This document shows, piece by piece, positions 7,969 to 15,046 of a stretch of DNA of 18,907 bases. The notes under the pieces are model-generated. The model was not told the DNA's origin. It did no database searches and saw nothing but the letters and a program-made list of their open reading frames with translations. Each line of letters begins with the position of its first letter. The first letter of the stretch is position 1. This DNA is from Pseudomonadota bacterium (GTDB taxonomy: Bacteria > Pseudomonadota > Gammaproteobacteria > UBA4575), in the NCBI GenBank assembly GCA_009839635.1, contig VXPJ01000083.1, forward strand, positions 1-18,907, read 5' to 3'. A program made the translations under genes and the position numbers.

Positions 7969-8376
7969 TTATCTTCTTTTACGCCCGACTTTAAATTTCT
8001 TCATGCTCTGCACATAGTTTTGGCAGGGGATCTCCTCAAGAGAGTGATAGTGCTTCACGGCCTGAGTGACCGACTGGAAAATGTTTTCAACATGTCCTGT
8101 AGACGTATGCATCACATCTCGGGTCAGCCCCAGCAGTCCTCCGTACTGGATTTTGACATACACACTGTACGGTGTTTTCAGCAGATCATCTTCGGCATCG
8201 AATGCGGGCAGGCCCACTTGCTTGAACCTTTCCAGCACATCCCTGCACAAGCGACTCGCATCCTCTGAACTACAGGCAATATCCGGACCCGACCGCCGGG
8301 TTACCATGTGCGCCTTCTCACAGGCATAGTCTTCCCGGATCATGGTCGCTGCAAAGCTGCATTTGCAGTCCGTCAT
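7969..8376 (-). CDS. Cys-rich protein of unknown function, coupled to the 2Fe-2S reductase-like gene
   Basis: Predicted 135 residues, family not recognised. Cysteines are at 4, 6, 19, 35, 44 and 118, opening with MTDCKC. Five lie in the first 44 residues and could form a metal or disulfide site. The middle KTPYSVYVKIQYGGLLGL (about 67-84) looks like a beta hairpin, followed by a helical stretch. The C-terminus is strongly basic (KKFKVGRKRR). There is no signal peptide or membrane helix, so it is probably cytosolic. The start at 8376 is chosen because its ATG overlaps the TGA of the upstream gene in an ATGA junction, with GAGG about 8 nt upstream. The open frame reaches 8400, but that is inside the neighbour. 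The coupling suggests a fixed stoichiometry or complex with the reductase-like protein. Confidence 0.8.
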   Translation of the reverse strand: MTDCKCSFAATMIREDYACEKAHMVTRRSGPDIACSSEDASRLCRDVLERFKQVGLPAFDAEDDLLKTPYSVYVKIQYGGLLGLTRDVMHTSTGHVENIFQSVTQAVKHYHSLEEIPCQNYVQSMKKFKVGRKRR

Positions 8377-9425
8377 GCTCCAGCCTCGGGATGTATGCAT
8401 TTCAGATCGGGATTCCCTCGAATCGGCTCATGATGAAGCTGGCGGGACTGGAACCCCTTTTGCATGAGCAACTGACGGACAAGCTTGGTGATCAGATCTG
8501 GCAAAGCCGTGAACACATCCGCATCCTCGAGATGTTCGATCTGCTGCAGGGCCAAAGACAGTTTTTCCTCTATGCCCAGCAGCCCTTCGTACCGGTCATC
8601 GACAATATTTTCCTGCAGATGAATGGGAACATATGTCAACTGGTCCAGGGCATCGGCCCATGAGCGGCAAAGATTATGCATGTACAGCCCTTCTGCCCCA
8701 CACCCCAGCCAGTACAGGTAGATTGGGCGCTCGCTGTCCTGATCCGTGACGTGTTCCATCAGACTCTTGACTGCCGCAAAACCGGTGTCGAAGGCGATCA
8801 TCACCAGCGGGTTGTCTTTGGACTCATCGATTATGAAGTCCCCGTAGGGTCCGTGTATGTCCAGCCATGCCCCTACGCTCAAGCGGTTGAATACCGTATC
8901 GGAAAACGGATCGCCTTCCTGTTTGCGCACATGAAATTCGAGTCTTTTCGCATCGCACGGACAACTGGCGATGGCATAGTGATGAGACTCCTGTTGGGCA
9001 TCCGTTACCTGCATGTACTGGCCTGCCAGAAATCTCAGGCGAATGCTGCGTGGAACCTGGGCAGTAATGATCACAAGATCATCGCTGATACGGTCAATTT
9101 TTCGCACCTTGACACGTAGCGCCTGCACCGGGATATCGTCAGGAACCTCTGCAATCTCCGCGTCAATTACCACATCACTCTGGCAGGCATTCGAACACAT
9201 CAGGGCATGACCCTGGATTTTCTCGGCTTCCCGAATCACAAAGTCATGGGTACGCAGCAGCTTGGTGTTGCCACTCACGATTTTCGCCTTGCACAGGCCG
9301 CAATTGCCGTTGCTGCAGCCGTAGTTGAGGGGAATTCCTGCACGGATGGCCGCATCAAGGATCGATTCATGCGCTTCTGCATGAAAGCGTTTCCCGGAGG
9401 TTGCCAGCCGAACTTCAAATGACAT
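8373..9425 (-). CDS. 2Fe-2S ferredoxin fused to ferredoxin-reductase-like domain, degenerate flavin and NAD motifs
   Basis: Predicted 350 residues. The N-terminus (about 1-92) is a plant-type ferredoxin domain with C37, C42, C45 and C77 as cluster ligands (YGCSNGNCGLCKAK, then LMCSNAC). The rest matches the FAD/NAD-binding module of the phenol hydroxylase reductase and CDP-glucoseen reductase family by order and length, including GQYMQV and HGPYGDF. Key signatures are changed. The flavin motif RxYS is HHYA at 148-151, the NAD-site GTGFAP is DTGFAA at 213-218, and the C-terminal CGPP is TALP at 306-309. It may therefore bind FAD weakly, use another nucleotide, or serve only as an electron carrier with a scaffold domain. 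The ATG at 9425 has no strong ribosome site. It is the first gene of a five-gene minus-strand run, and its TGA overlaps the next ATG. Confidence 0.88.
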   Translation of the reverse strand: MSFEVRLATSGKRFHAEAHESILDAAIRAGIPLNYGCSNGNCGLCKAKIVSGNTKLLRTHDFVIREAEKIQGHALMCSNACQSDVVIDAEIAEVPDDIPVQALRVKVRKIDRISDDLVIITAQVPRSIRLRFLAGQYMQVTDAQQESHHYAIASCPCDAKRLEFHVRKQEGDPFSDTVFNRLSVGAWLDIHGPYGDFIIDESKDNPLVMIAFDTGFAAVKSLMEHVTDQDSERPIYLYWLGCGAEGLYMHNLCRSWADALDQLTYVPIHLQENIVDDRYEGLLGIEEKLSLALQQIEHLEDADVFTALPDLITKLVRQLLMQKGFQSRQLHHEPIRGNPDLKCIHPEAGA

Positions 9426-9579
9426 GCCGTGAATGCGTCCGTACTTCGCTCATGATGAAGATACATAACCCAAAAGGCTTTGGCAGACAATAGGTCATCG
9501 GGAACACCGGCTTGCACCCCGGACCAGGTTCCAGTATTTTGTCGGCCCGTAAACCATGTGACACCCCCAAGACATCCCC

Positions 9580-10191
9580 ATGCCCGCAACTGCCACCGTG
9601 ACCCGCCCTGTAGCCCCGGACACCCATCATGACTTTACCCACTGCAAGCGCCTGCAGGTCGGTGTCGTTTCAGACACCCACGGGTACATTGACCCGGATA
9701 TATGCAACCAGCTCAAGGGCTGCGACCTGATCCTGCATGCCGGGGACATTGGCTCCAGTCGTGTACTGCACCAGCTGAGGGAAATCTGTGAAAACGTCAT
9801 TGCTGTGCAGGGCAACAACGACTGTACCGAGAAATGGCCCGCACAGGAGCACCAGGAACTCATGGGTATCGGCAAGCTTGCCGAAATCAAGCTGCCGGGT
9901 GGCAGCATCGTGCTGATGCACGGAGATGCATACGGCATGCCTGGTCGGCGACATGCAGAAATGCGGCAACACTTCGCGGATTCCACTGCCATTGTTTACG
10001 GACACAGCCACATGCTGGTTTGCGACCAGGAGGCAAGGCCCTGGGTACTGAACCCGGGGGCTGCTGGAAAATCCCGCACCCGGGGTGGTGCGTCCTGCCT
10101 GCACATGTCAGTCAGCGCCGGACAGTGGGAGGTCTCCGAGCATCGTGCCCCGCAGCAAAAAGCCAACGGCACCGCCGCACAGGCATCCTGA
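9580..10191 (+). CDS. YfcE/MJ0936-type metallophosphodiesterase
   Basis: Predicted 203 residues. It carries the full set of calcineurin-like phosphoesterase motifs: D32 and H34 (VVSDTHGYID), D56 (LHAGDIGS), GNND (78-81), H114 (LMHGD), and H142 plus H144 (VYGHSH). NPGAAGKSR follows. These coordinate two divalent metals. YfcE-family enzymes hydrolyse phosphodiesters in vitro and the physiological substrate is usually unknown. About 24 residues precede the usual start of the fold, so the ATG at 9580 gives a longer N-terminus than E. coli YfcE. It lacks a clear ribosome site; a GTG at 9598 is the only alternative I see before the core domain. The C-terminal 25 residues look disordered. It is divergent from the 2Fe-2S gene (154 bp) and convergent with adk (77 bp). 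Confidence 0.87.
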   Translation: MPATATVTRPVAPDTHHDFTHCKRLQVGVVSDTHGYIDPDICNQLKGCDLILHAGDIGSSRVLHQLREICENVIAVQGNNDCTEKWPAQEHQELMGIGKLAEIKLPGGSIVLMHGDAYGMPGRRHAEMRQHFADSTAIVYGHSHMLVCDQEARPWVLNPGAAGKSRTRGGASCLHMSVSAGQWEVSEHRAPQQKANGTAAQAS

Positions 10192-10217
10192 AACTTCTCA
10201 AGGACATCCGGTAAAAC

Positions 10218-10241
10218 GGCCGGCAACACCACGGTGCGGCC
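10218..10241. terminator. Weak hairpin between convergent phosphodiesterase and adk genes
   Basis: GGCCG (10218-10222) can pair with CGGCC (10237-10241), with an inner CAC/GTG and a 4-nt unpaired bulge. It lies in the 77-bp gap between two convergent stop codons (10191 and 10269). There is no T-run on either side. Position supports a terminator; the structure itself is weak. Confidence 0.3.
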
Positions 10242-10268
10242 TGCAAAACGTTCCGGGGTGCAAAGCCT

Positions 10269-10925
10269 TCACGACGCCAGAGCGGCAAATATCCGGTCCC
10301 GGATTTTCTCTACTGACCCTACGCCCTCAATCCGGAGGTAGACTGGTGCATCGGTGTCCCCTTGTTCAGCCCAACCGGAGTAGTAGCCAATCAGCGGCTT
10401 GGTTTGCTGATGGTATACCTTCAGGCGCTCGCGCACGGTCTGTTCCTCATCGTCCTTGCGCTGCACTAGTTCCTCGCCTGTGACATCATCTCTGCCTTCG
10501 ACACGGGGCGGGTTGAAAAGCACGTGATAGGTGCGCCCTGACGCCGGGTGCACGCGTCGCCCACTCATGCGCCGGACAATTTCTTCATCGCTGACATTAA
10601 TCTCGACCACGCAGTCAATCCCGACACCTTGCTCCTTCAGGCTTTCCGCCTGGACAATTGTTCGGGGAAAGCCGTCAAACAGAAATCCATTCGCGCAATC
10701 CTCTTGTGCAATCCGGTCCCTGATCAACGCAAGGATGGTTTCATCGGAGACCAGACCGCCTGCCTCCATGATTTTGCGGGCTTCGAGACCCAGGGGCGTA
10801 CCTGCTTTCACTGCTGCCCGCAGCATATCCCCCGTGGATATTTGCGGAATCCCGTATTTTTCTGCAATGTAGTTCGCCTGAGTACCTTTGCCCGCACCTG
10901 GGCCACCCAATAAGATGATGCGCAT
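10269..10925 (-). CDS. adk: Adenylate kinase
   Basis: Predicted 218 residues, the usual length of the long bacterial form. It catalyses ATP + AMP = 2 ADP in the cytosol. Motifs from the N-terminus are the P-loop GGPGAGKGTQ (7-16), the AMP-binding STGDMLRAAV (about 30-39), FLFDGFPRT, and the LID segment RRVHPASGRTYHVLFNPPR. The LID lacks the four zinc cysteines of Gram-positive enzymes, as expected for a proteobacterium. The ATG at 10925 is chosen over the in-frame extension to 10955 because AAAGGAGA (10931-10938) lies 5 nt upstream and the protein then begins MRIILLGGPG as in homologues. It is divergent from pfp with 279 bp between start codons. In an APS-reductase organism, Adk would also balance the AMP used in sulfite oxidation; that link is inference. 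Confidence 0.97.
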   Translation of the reverse strand: MRIILLGGPGAGKGTQANYIAEKYGIPQISTGDMLRAAVKAGTPLGLEARKIMEAGGLVSDETILALIRDRIAQEDCANGFLFDGFPRTIVQAESLKEQGVGIDCVVEINVSDEEIVRRMSGRRVHPASGRTYHVLFNPPRVEGRDDVTGEELVQRKDDEEQTVRERLKVYHQQTKPLIGYYSGWAEQGDTDAPVYLRIEGVGSVEKIRDRIFAALAS

Positions 10926-11204
10926 TGTTTTCTCCTTTGATCCGGGGCCGTGCAATCAGAACCGGCGCCACACCTGCCTGCAGATTCCGATACACTTGGC
11001 ACAAAACCGAGCGACACCCCCAGACAAGCCATGAACTCCGGCCCGGATTATACAGAGGATGAACGCGGCTTCTTTGAAAAAATGGATAGCCAATAGAGAG
11101 TGGGTCCGGAAGAAATCTAGTGGACTGGTCACGACAGCATGCGCTACGGCGCCTGCCCGGGAAATTCCGGTCCAAACACCTGAACGATTGAAACAGAGGA
11201 TGGT
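10926..11204. other. Divergent intergenic region between adk and pfp
   Basis: This 279-bp stretch must hold the promoters of both genes. I find no convincing -35/-10 pair by eye. A 62-codon frame at 11059-11247 overlaps the pfp start out of frame and has no visible features, so I do not call it. Apart from the adk ribosome site next to 10925 and an AGAGG just before pfp, nothing definite is seen. Confidence 0.5.
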
Positions 11205-12467
11205 ATGGAAAAACGCAATGCATTTTATGCGCAATCAGGCGGCGTAACCGCGGTAATCAATGCTACGGCGTGTGGAGTGATCGAGACCGCACGCAAGCAC
11301 AAGGGCAGGATCGGTAAGGTGTACGCCGGTCGCAACGGAATCCTCGGGGCATTGACGGAAGACTTGATCGACACCTCCAGGGAGTCCGCCCGTGCGATTG
11401 CCGCACTGAGACACACTCCTTCCGGGGCCTTCGGCTCCTGCAGGTACAAGCTGAAAAGTATCGAGGAAAACCGTGCCCAGTACGAGCGCCTGATGGAGGT
11501 TTTCAGGGCTCACGACATCGGCTATTTCTTTTACAACGGTGGCGGAGACTCGCAGGATACCTCGCAAAAGGTCTCACAGCTCAGCAGAAAAATGGGCTAC
11601 CCGATCCTGTGCATCGGCATCCCCAAGACCGTCGACAATGACCTGCCCGTAACCGACAACTGTCCCGGATTCGGGTCGGTGGCGAAGTACGTGGCCGTCT
11701 CGATCAGGGAAGCGGCCTTCGATGTGAAATCCATGGCTGAAACCTCGACCAAAGTGTTCGTTATGGAGGTCATGGGACGCCATGCCGGGTGGATTGCAGC
11801 GGCAAGCGGGCTTGCAAGGGAGGGCGAAGGGGATGCGCCCCACATAATACTGTTCCCTGAAATTGCCTTTGAACGGAAACGGTTCCTGAGTCGGGTCAAA
11901 AAATGCGTGGACCAATACGGTTACTGTGTGGTCTGCGTTTCCGAGGGTGCACGGTTTAAAAGTGGCAAATTCTTGGCAGATGCGGGCAGCACAGACGCGT
12001 TCGGCCACAAGCAACTGGGCGGGGTCGCGCCGGTCGTTGCAGACATGATCAAGCAGGCGCATGGCTACAAGTATCACTGGGCCGTGGCAGACTATTTGCA
12101 GCGGGCAGCCCGGCACATTGCCTCCAAGACGGATGTCGAGCAGGCCTATGCCATGGGCAAGGCTGCCGTGCAATTTGCATTACAGGGTAAGACCGCAGTC
12201 CTGCCGGTCATCGTGCGGACCTCGAACAAGCCGTACCGGTGGAAAATCGGCAGCACCTCACTAGCAAGGGTAGCCAACCGGGAAAAAATGATGCCGCGGA
12301 ATTTCATCACCAAGGACGGCTTTGGCATCACACAGCGGTGCCGCACTTATCTTGCTCCCTTGATCCGGGGCGAAGCCTACCCGCCTTACAGAAATGGCCT
12401 GCCCGACTACGTTCGGCTCAGGAATGTCCCAGTACCGAAAAAATTGGATACCGAATTTCAGATCTGA
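11205..12467 (+). CDS. pfp: Pyrophosphate-dependent 6-phosphofructokinase
   Basis: Predicted 420 residues. It interconverts fructose 6-phosphate + PPi and fructose 1,6-bisphosphate + Pi, reversibly. The motif GGGDS (112-116), in place of the GGDGS of ATP enzymes, is the diagnostic residue pattern for PPi use. It is followed by PKTVDND (140-146, catalytic Asp region) and MGRHAGW (190-196, sugar-phosphate binding). The length fits the 400-residue PPi-PFK group common in methanotrophs and sulfur-oxidising gammaproteobacteria. In several autotrophs this enzyme replaces fructose-bisphosphatase (and can act on sedoheptulose bisphosphate) in the Calvin cycle, recovering PPi; that role is inferred here. 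The ATG at 11205 has AGAGG about 5 nt upstream. It is divergent from adk and convergent with the lipoprotein gene (50 bp). Confidence 0.95.
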   Translation: MEKRNAFYAQSGGVTAVINATACGVIETARKHKGRIGKVYAGRNGILGALTEDLIDTSRESARAIAALRHTPSGAFGSCRYKLKSIEENRAQYERLMEVFRAHDIGYFFYNGGGDSQDTSQKVSQLSRKMGYPILCIGIPKTVDNDLPVTDNCPGFGSVAKYVAVSIREAAFDVKSMAETSTKVFVMEVMGRHAGWIAAASGLAREGEGDAPHIILFPEIAFERKRFLSRVKKCVDQYGYCVVCVSEGARFKSGKFLADAGSTDAFGHKQLGGVAPVVADMIKQAHGYKYHWAVADYLQRAARHIASKTDVEQAYAMGKAAVQFALQGKTAVLPVIVRTSNKPYRWKIGSTSLARVANREKMMPRNFITKDGFGITQRCRTYLAPLIRGEAYPPYRNGLPDYVRLRNVPVPKKLDTEFQI

Positions 12468-12473
12468 GTAAAT

Positions 12474-12514
12474 CTGCCGGTCTGATTTTCGGATCCATGA
12501 TTCAGGGTCGGCAG
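12474..12514. terminator. Imperfect hairpin between convergent pfp and lipoprotein genes
   Basis: CTGCCG (12474-12479) pairs with CGGCAG (12509-12514). The inner bases can extend the stem through wobble pairs and one bulge (GTCTGA with TCAGGGT). The structure fills most of the 50-bp gap between two convergent stops. The plus-strand flank is TTGCTATTC, only mildly T-rich. It may terminate one or both transcripts. Confidence 0.35.
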
Positions 12515-12517
12515 TTG

Positions 12518-13108
12518 CTATTCAAATTCACAGCCTTTATACAGGGCAAGGGATCCAGGGATAATGTTTTCCAGATTTTCGGAAATGCCCTGGGCATGGT
12601 GCAGCACGTTCAGGTAAACGCCATCCACTGAAAACAGCAGTTCGCGAATACCTTCCATGCCGTCCGATTTCAGGTATGTGTGGGCAATCAGCACTTCTGT
12701 TTCACCTGCACGCTCATAGCGTTCCCACTTGATTTCTGCAGGACCCAAATTGGGCAGCAGGTAGTATCTGAAGTAGTGCTCTTTGCCTCTCTCAAGCTGT
12801 ACCCTCCTCTCCTTGTCCTTGTCCAGGTCTTTCAGCTTGAGCCGGCTCAGATGCAGATGATCCACACGCCATAGCAGGCGGGAACCAAGCATGAACGTGA
12901 CCGTCGCTCCGGATGCACTTCTTTGATCCCAGATGTGAAGTTGCCTGCTCAATGCACCCCCCGGCAACTTGCATCTGAACGTCTTGTCTGGAGAAATATA
13001 GTAGCCGTGACTCAGATGCCCGTTCAGCAAGAACGCTGCACAAGAAGAAATTAAAACGATACAGCCCAAGGCCAGCAGGCCACGGACCTGTATGGCAAAT
13101 CTGTTCAT
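12518..13108 (-). CDS. Putative lipoprotein of unknown function
   Basis: Predicted 196 residues, family not recognised. The N-terminus is a lipoprotein signal: basic start (MNRFAIQVRG), hydrophobic stretch (about 10-20), and a lipobox-like LISSC with C23 as the candidate acylated residue. The mature part has no clear domain. It shows many beta-forming segments (FRCKLPGG, GATVTFMLGSRLL, HYFRYYLLPN), a charged KLKDLDKDKERRVQLERGKEHY segment split by turns, and ends ALYKGCEFE. It is probably periplasmic and membrane-tethered. The ATG at 13108 is chosen because it places the signal peptide at the N-terminus; the frame extends to a TTG at 13150. The ribosome site is weak. It lies 87 bp downstream of the acetolactate synthase gene on the same strand and may be read through from it, although their functions are not obviously linked. 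Confidence 0.75.
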   Translation of the reverse strand: MNRFAIQVRGLLALGCIVLISSCAAFLLNGHLSHGYYISPDKTFRCKLPGGALSRQLHIWDQRSASGATVTFMLGSRLLWRVDHLHLSRLKLKDLDKDKERRVQLERGKEHYFRYYLLPNLGPAEIKWERYERAGETEVLIAHTYLKSDGMEGIRELLFSVDGVYLNVLHHAQGISENLENIIPGSLALYKGCEFE

Positions 13109-13184
13109 GACTGCGGTACGTACACGGTGGGCCGAGGGCAACACCAGCAATGAATCTGGGGGCTGGGTTGTACGGCCCTGACCT

Positions 13185-13196
13185 GGCAGGCCTGCC
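13185..13196. repeat. 12-bp perfect palindrome at the acetolactate synthase stop
   Basis: GGCAGGCCTGCC is self-complementary and touches the first base of the TAG stop (13196-13198, minus). As RNA it would leave no loop unless inner pairs open, so a stable hairpin is doubtful. It may be chance or a protein-binding site. Confidence 0.3.
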
Positions 13197-15046
13197 TAGA
13201 ACATCTCCGATGCATCGACATCCGTTTTCGAGTCATCCTCTGCCTGGTCCCGCGAGGGAATGTAGTCACCCGTGATCATCTGATCGTAACTCATTCCTGG
13301 TCCGACCATGGGGTAAACCCCGGCATCGGGGTCGATCATGACTTCCAGGAAGGCGGGGCCTTTGAATTCCATAAATTCCTTGATGACTGGCTGGAGATCT
13401 GCATTTCTTTCCAACCGCACCGCATACTCATAGCCATCCGCCCGTGCTGCCCTGATGAAATCCTTTTTGTGCAAAGACTTGTCGCTGGCAGACAATCTGC
13501 CCTTGAAGAACAGTTTCTGCCACTGTTTCACCATGCCGTCACCGAGGTTATTCAGCACCACGATCTTGATCGGCAGCTCGTAGGTCGTTACCGTCTCAAG
13601 CTCACCCAAGTTCATGCGGATGCTGGCATCTCCATCGATGTCAATCACCACACGGTCCGGCTGCGCAAACTGGGCACCGATCGCTGCCGGCAGGCCAAAA
13701 CCCATCGTGCCCATGCTGCCCGAGGTCAACCACAGGCGCGGGGACCTGAAATCAAAATACTGCGCGGCCCACATCTGGTGCTGCCCGACGCCCGTACTAA
13801 TGATCGCCCTGCCTTCCGTGTAGCGGTTGATTTCCTCGATCACGGCATAGGGCTGGATCAGCGTACTTTGCCTGTCATAGTTCATGGCGTACGTGCTTTT
13901 CAGCTCCGCGATGTGTGTATCCCAGGCCGTGTAGTCCTTGGTGAATTTGCGTGTACGGGTCCCGTAATCCAGCAGTTTTTTCGTCGCCTGCGGCAACAGA
14001 CCAACATGGTACCAATCCACTGCTTTTACCTTGTGTATCTCGGAAGGATCGACATCGAGATGGGCGATAAACCTTGCCTGAGGGGCAAACTTGTCCGGCA
14101 CGGCGGCCACACGGTCATCAAAACGCGCACCGATGGCAATCAGCAAATCACAGTCTTCGACAGCGTAGTTCGCAAACGCAGTGCCATGCATGCCGAGCAT
14201 GTGCAGGGACCGCTCTCGCGTCGTGTCGTAGGTGCCGATCCCCATCAGCGTTGTCACCACCGGGATCTTGAATTGATCCGCAAATGCTCGAATCTCATTG
14301 ACTGCATTCCCGTTGATCACACCCCCACCGGCATAGAGCAGCGGCCGTTCTGATTTCTCAAGGGCATCAAACAAAAGACCGCATTTCTCGTCCGACAACA
14401 AATTTTCGGCCACTTCGGAGATGCGCTCACGGTAGCCCCGAATCAGCAATTTCCCCTTGCCACGAAATACACCCTCCCAGTTTTGTACATCCTTGGGAAT
14501 ATCGATCACAACGGGCCCTGGGCGCCCGGTGCGCGCAATTTCAAATGCCGTGCGAACCGTCGCTTCAAGCTTCTCGGGATCAGTGACCAGAAAAATATGC
14601 TTTGCCACCGCGCCCATGATGTTGGCTACGGGAGCCTCCTGAAAGCCATCACTGCCAATCGCTGGCGTCGGCACCTGACCGCTGATCACCACGATGGGAA
14701 CGGAGTCGGCCATGCAGTCGCGTACCGGAGTGACCGTATTGGTAGCCCCGGGGCCCGAGGTCACCATCACAACACCCACCTTGCCGCTGGCACGTGCGTA
14801 CCCTGATGCCATGAAACCGGCACCCTGTTCATTGGCAGGAACAATCAGCGGCATGGATTCATCGGTTTCCGCATTGAAGCGGAACACTGCATCATAAGTC
14901 GGGAGGATAGCGCCGCCGCTGTAACCGAATATGACCTCGGTGCCTTCTTGGGCAAGTACATGCATGATGATCTCCGACCCCAGCATGGTGGTCCCAGCCA
15001 AAGGATGAGGCACAGCATCCTCCTCGATTAGCCAAGCAGGTTGCAT
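13196..15046 (-). CDS. ilvB: Acetolactate synthase (acetohydroxyacid synthase) large subunit, without a nearby small subunit
   Basis: Predicted 616 residues. It is a ThDP-dependent enzyme condensing two pyruvates to acetolactate (or pyruvate + 2-oxobutyrate) for valine, leucine and isoleucine synthesis. Domains are the pyrimidine-binding region (about 20-185), the middle FAD region (about 215-350), and the pyrophosphate-binding region (about 400-580). The catalytic Glu lies in ANEQGAGFMASGYARASG, where the usual His before it is Asn. VTSGPGATN, GQVPTPAIGSDGFQEA and GRPGPVVIDIPKDV are typical. The metal motif is GDAS...NN instead of the more common GDGS, as also seen in yeast Ilv2. GMVKQWQKLFFKGR matches the acetolactate synthase family. 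No ilvN/ilvH or ilvC is adjacent. The ATG at 15046 lacks a good ribosome site; ATG at 14986 (MLGSEIIMHV) is a plausible alternative. Confidence 0.9.
   Translation of the reverse strand: MQPAWLIEEDAVPHPLAGTTMLGSEIIMHVLAQEGTEVIFGYSGGAILPTYDAVFRFNAETDESMPLIVPANEQGAGFMASGYARASGKVGVVMVTSGPGATNTVTPVRDCMADSVPIVVISGQVPTPAIGSDGFQEAPVANIMGAVAKHIFLVTDPEKLEATVRTAFEIARTGRPGPVVIDIPKDVQNWEGVFRGKGKLLIRGYRERISEVAENLLSDEKCGLLFDALEKSERPLLYAGGGVINGNAVNEIRAFADQFKIPVVTTLMGIGTYDTTRERSLHMLGMHGTAFANYAVEDCDLLIAIGARFDDRVAAVPDKFAPQARFIAHLDVDPSEIHKVKAVDWYHVGLLPQATKKLLDYGTRTRKFTKDYTAWDTHIAELKSTYAMNYDRQSTLIQPYAVIEEINRYTEGRAIISTGVGQHQMWAAQYFDFRSPRLWLTSGSMGTMGFGLPAAIGAQFAQPDRVVIDIDGDASIRMNLGELETVTTYELPIKIVVLNNLGDGMVKQWQKLFFKGRLSASDKSLHKKDFIRAARADGYEYAVRLERNADLQPVIKEFMEFKGPAFLEVMIDPDAGVYPMVGPGMSYDQMITGDYIPSRDQAEDDSKTDVDASEMF

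Noticed and set aside
9426..9579. Promoter for the 2Fe-2S operon (TTGTCT, 17 bp, TATGTA on minus)
   Set aside because: The spacing is right, but the -10 matches consensus at only three of six positions; too weak to list as a feature.
11059..11247. 62-codon plus-strand frame across the pfp start as a small gene or leader peptide
   Set aside because: It overlaps the well-supported pfp start out of frame and shows no conserved features or ribosome site.
13469..14353. Long plus-strand frame opposite acetolactate synthase
   Set aside because: Its translation is rich in His, Arg and Pro with no domain, as expected for the antisense of a conserved coding region.
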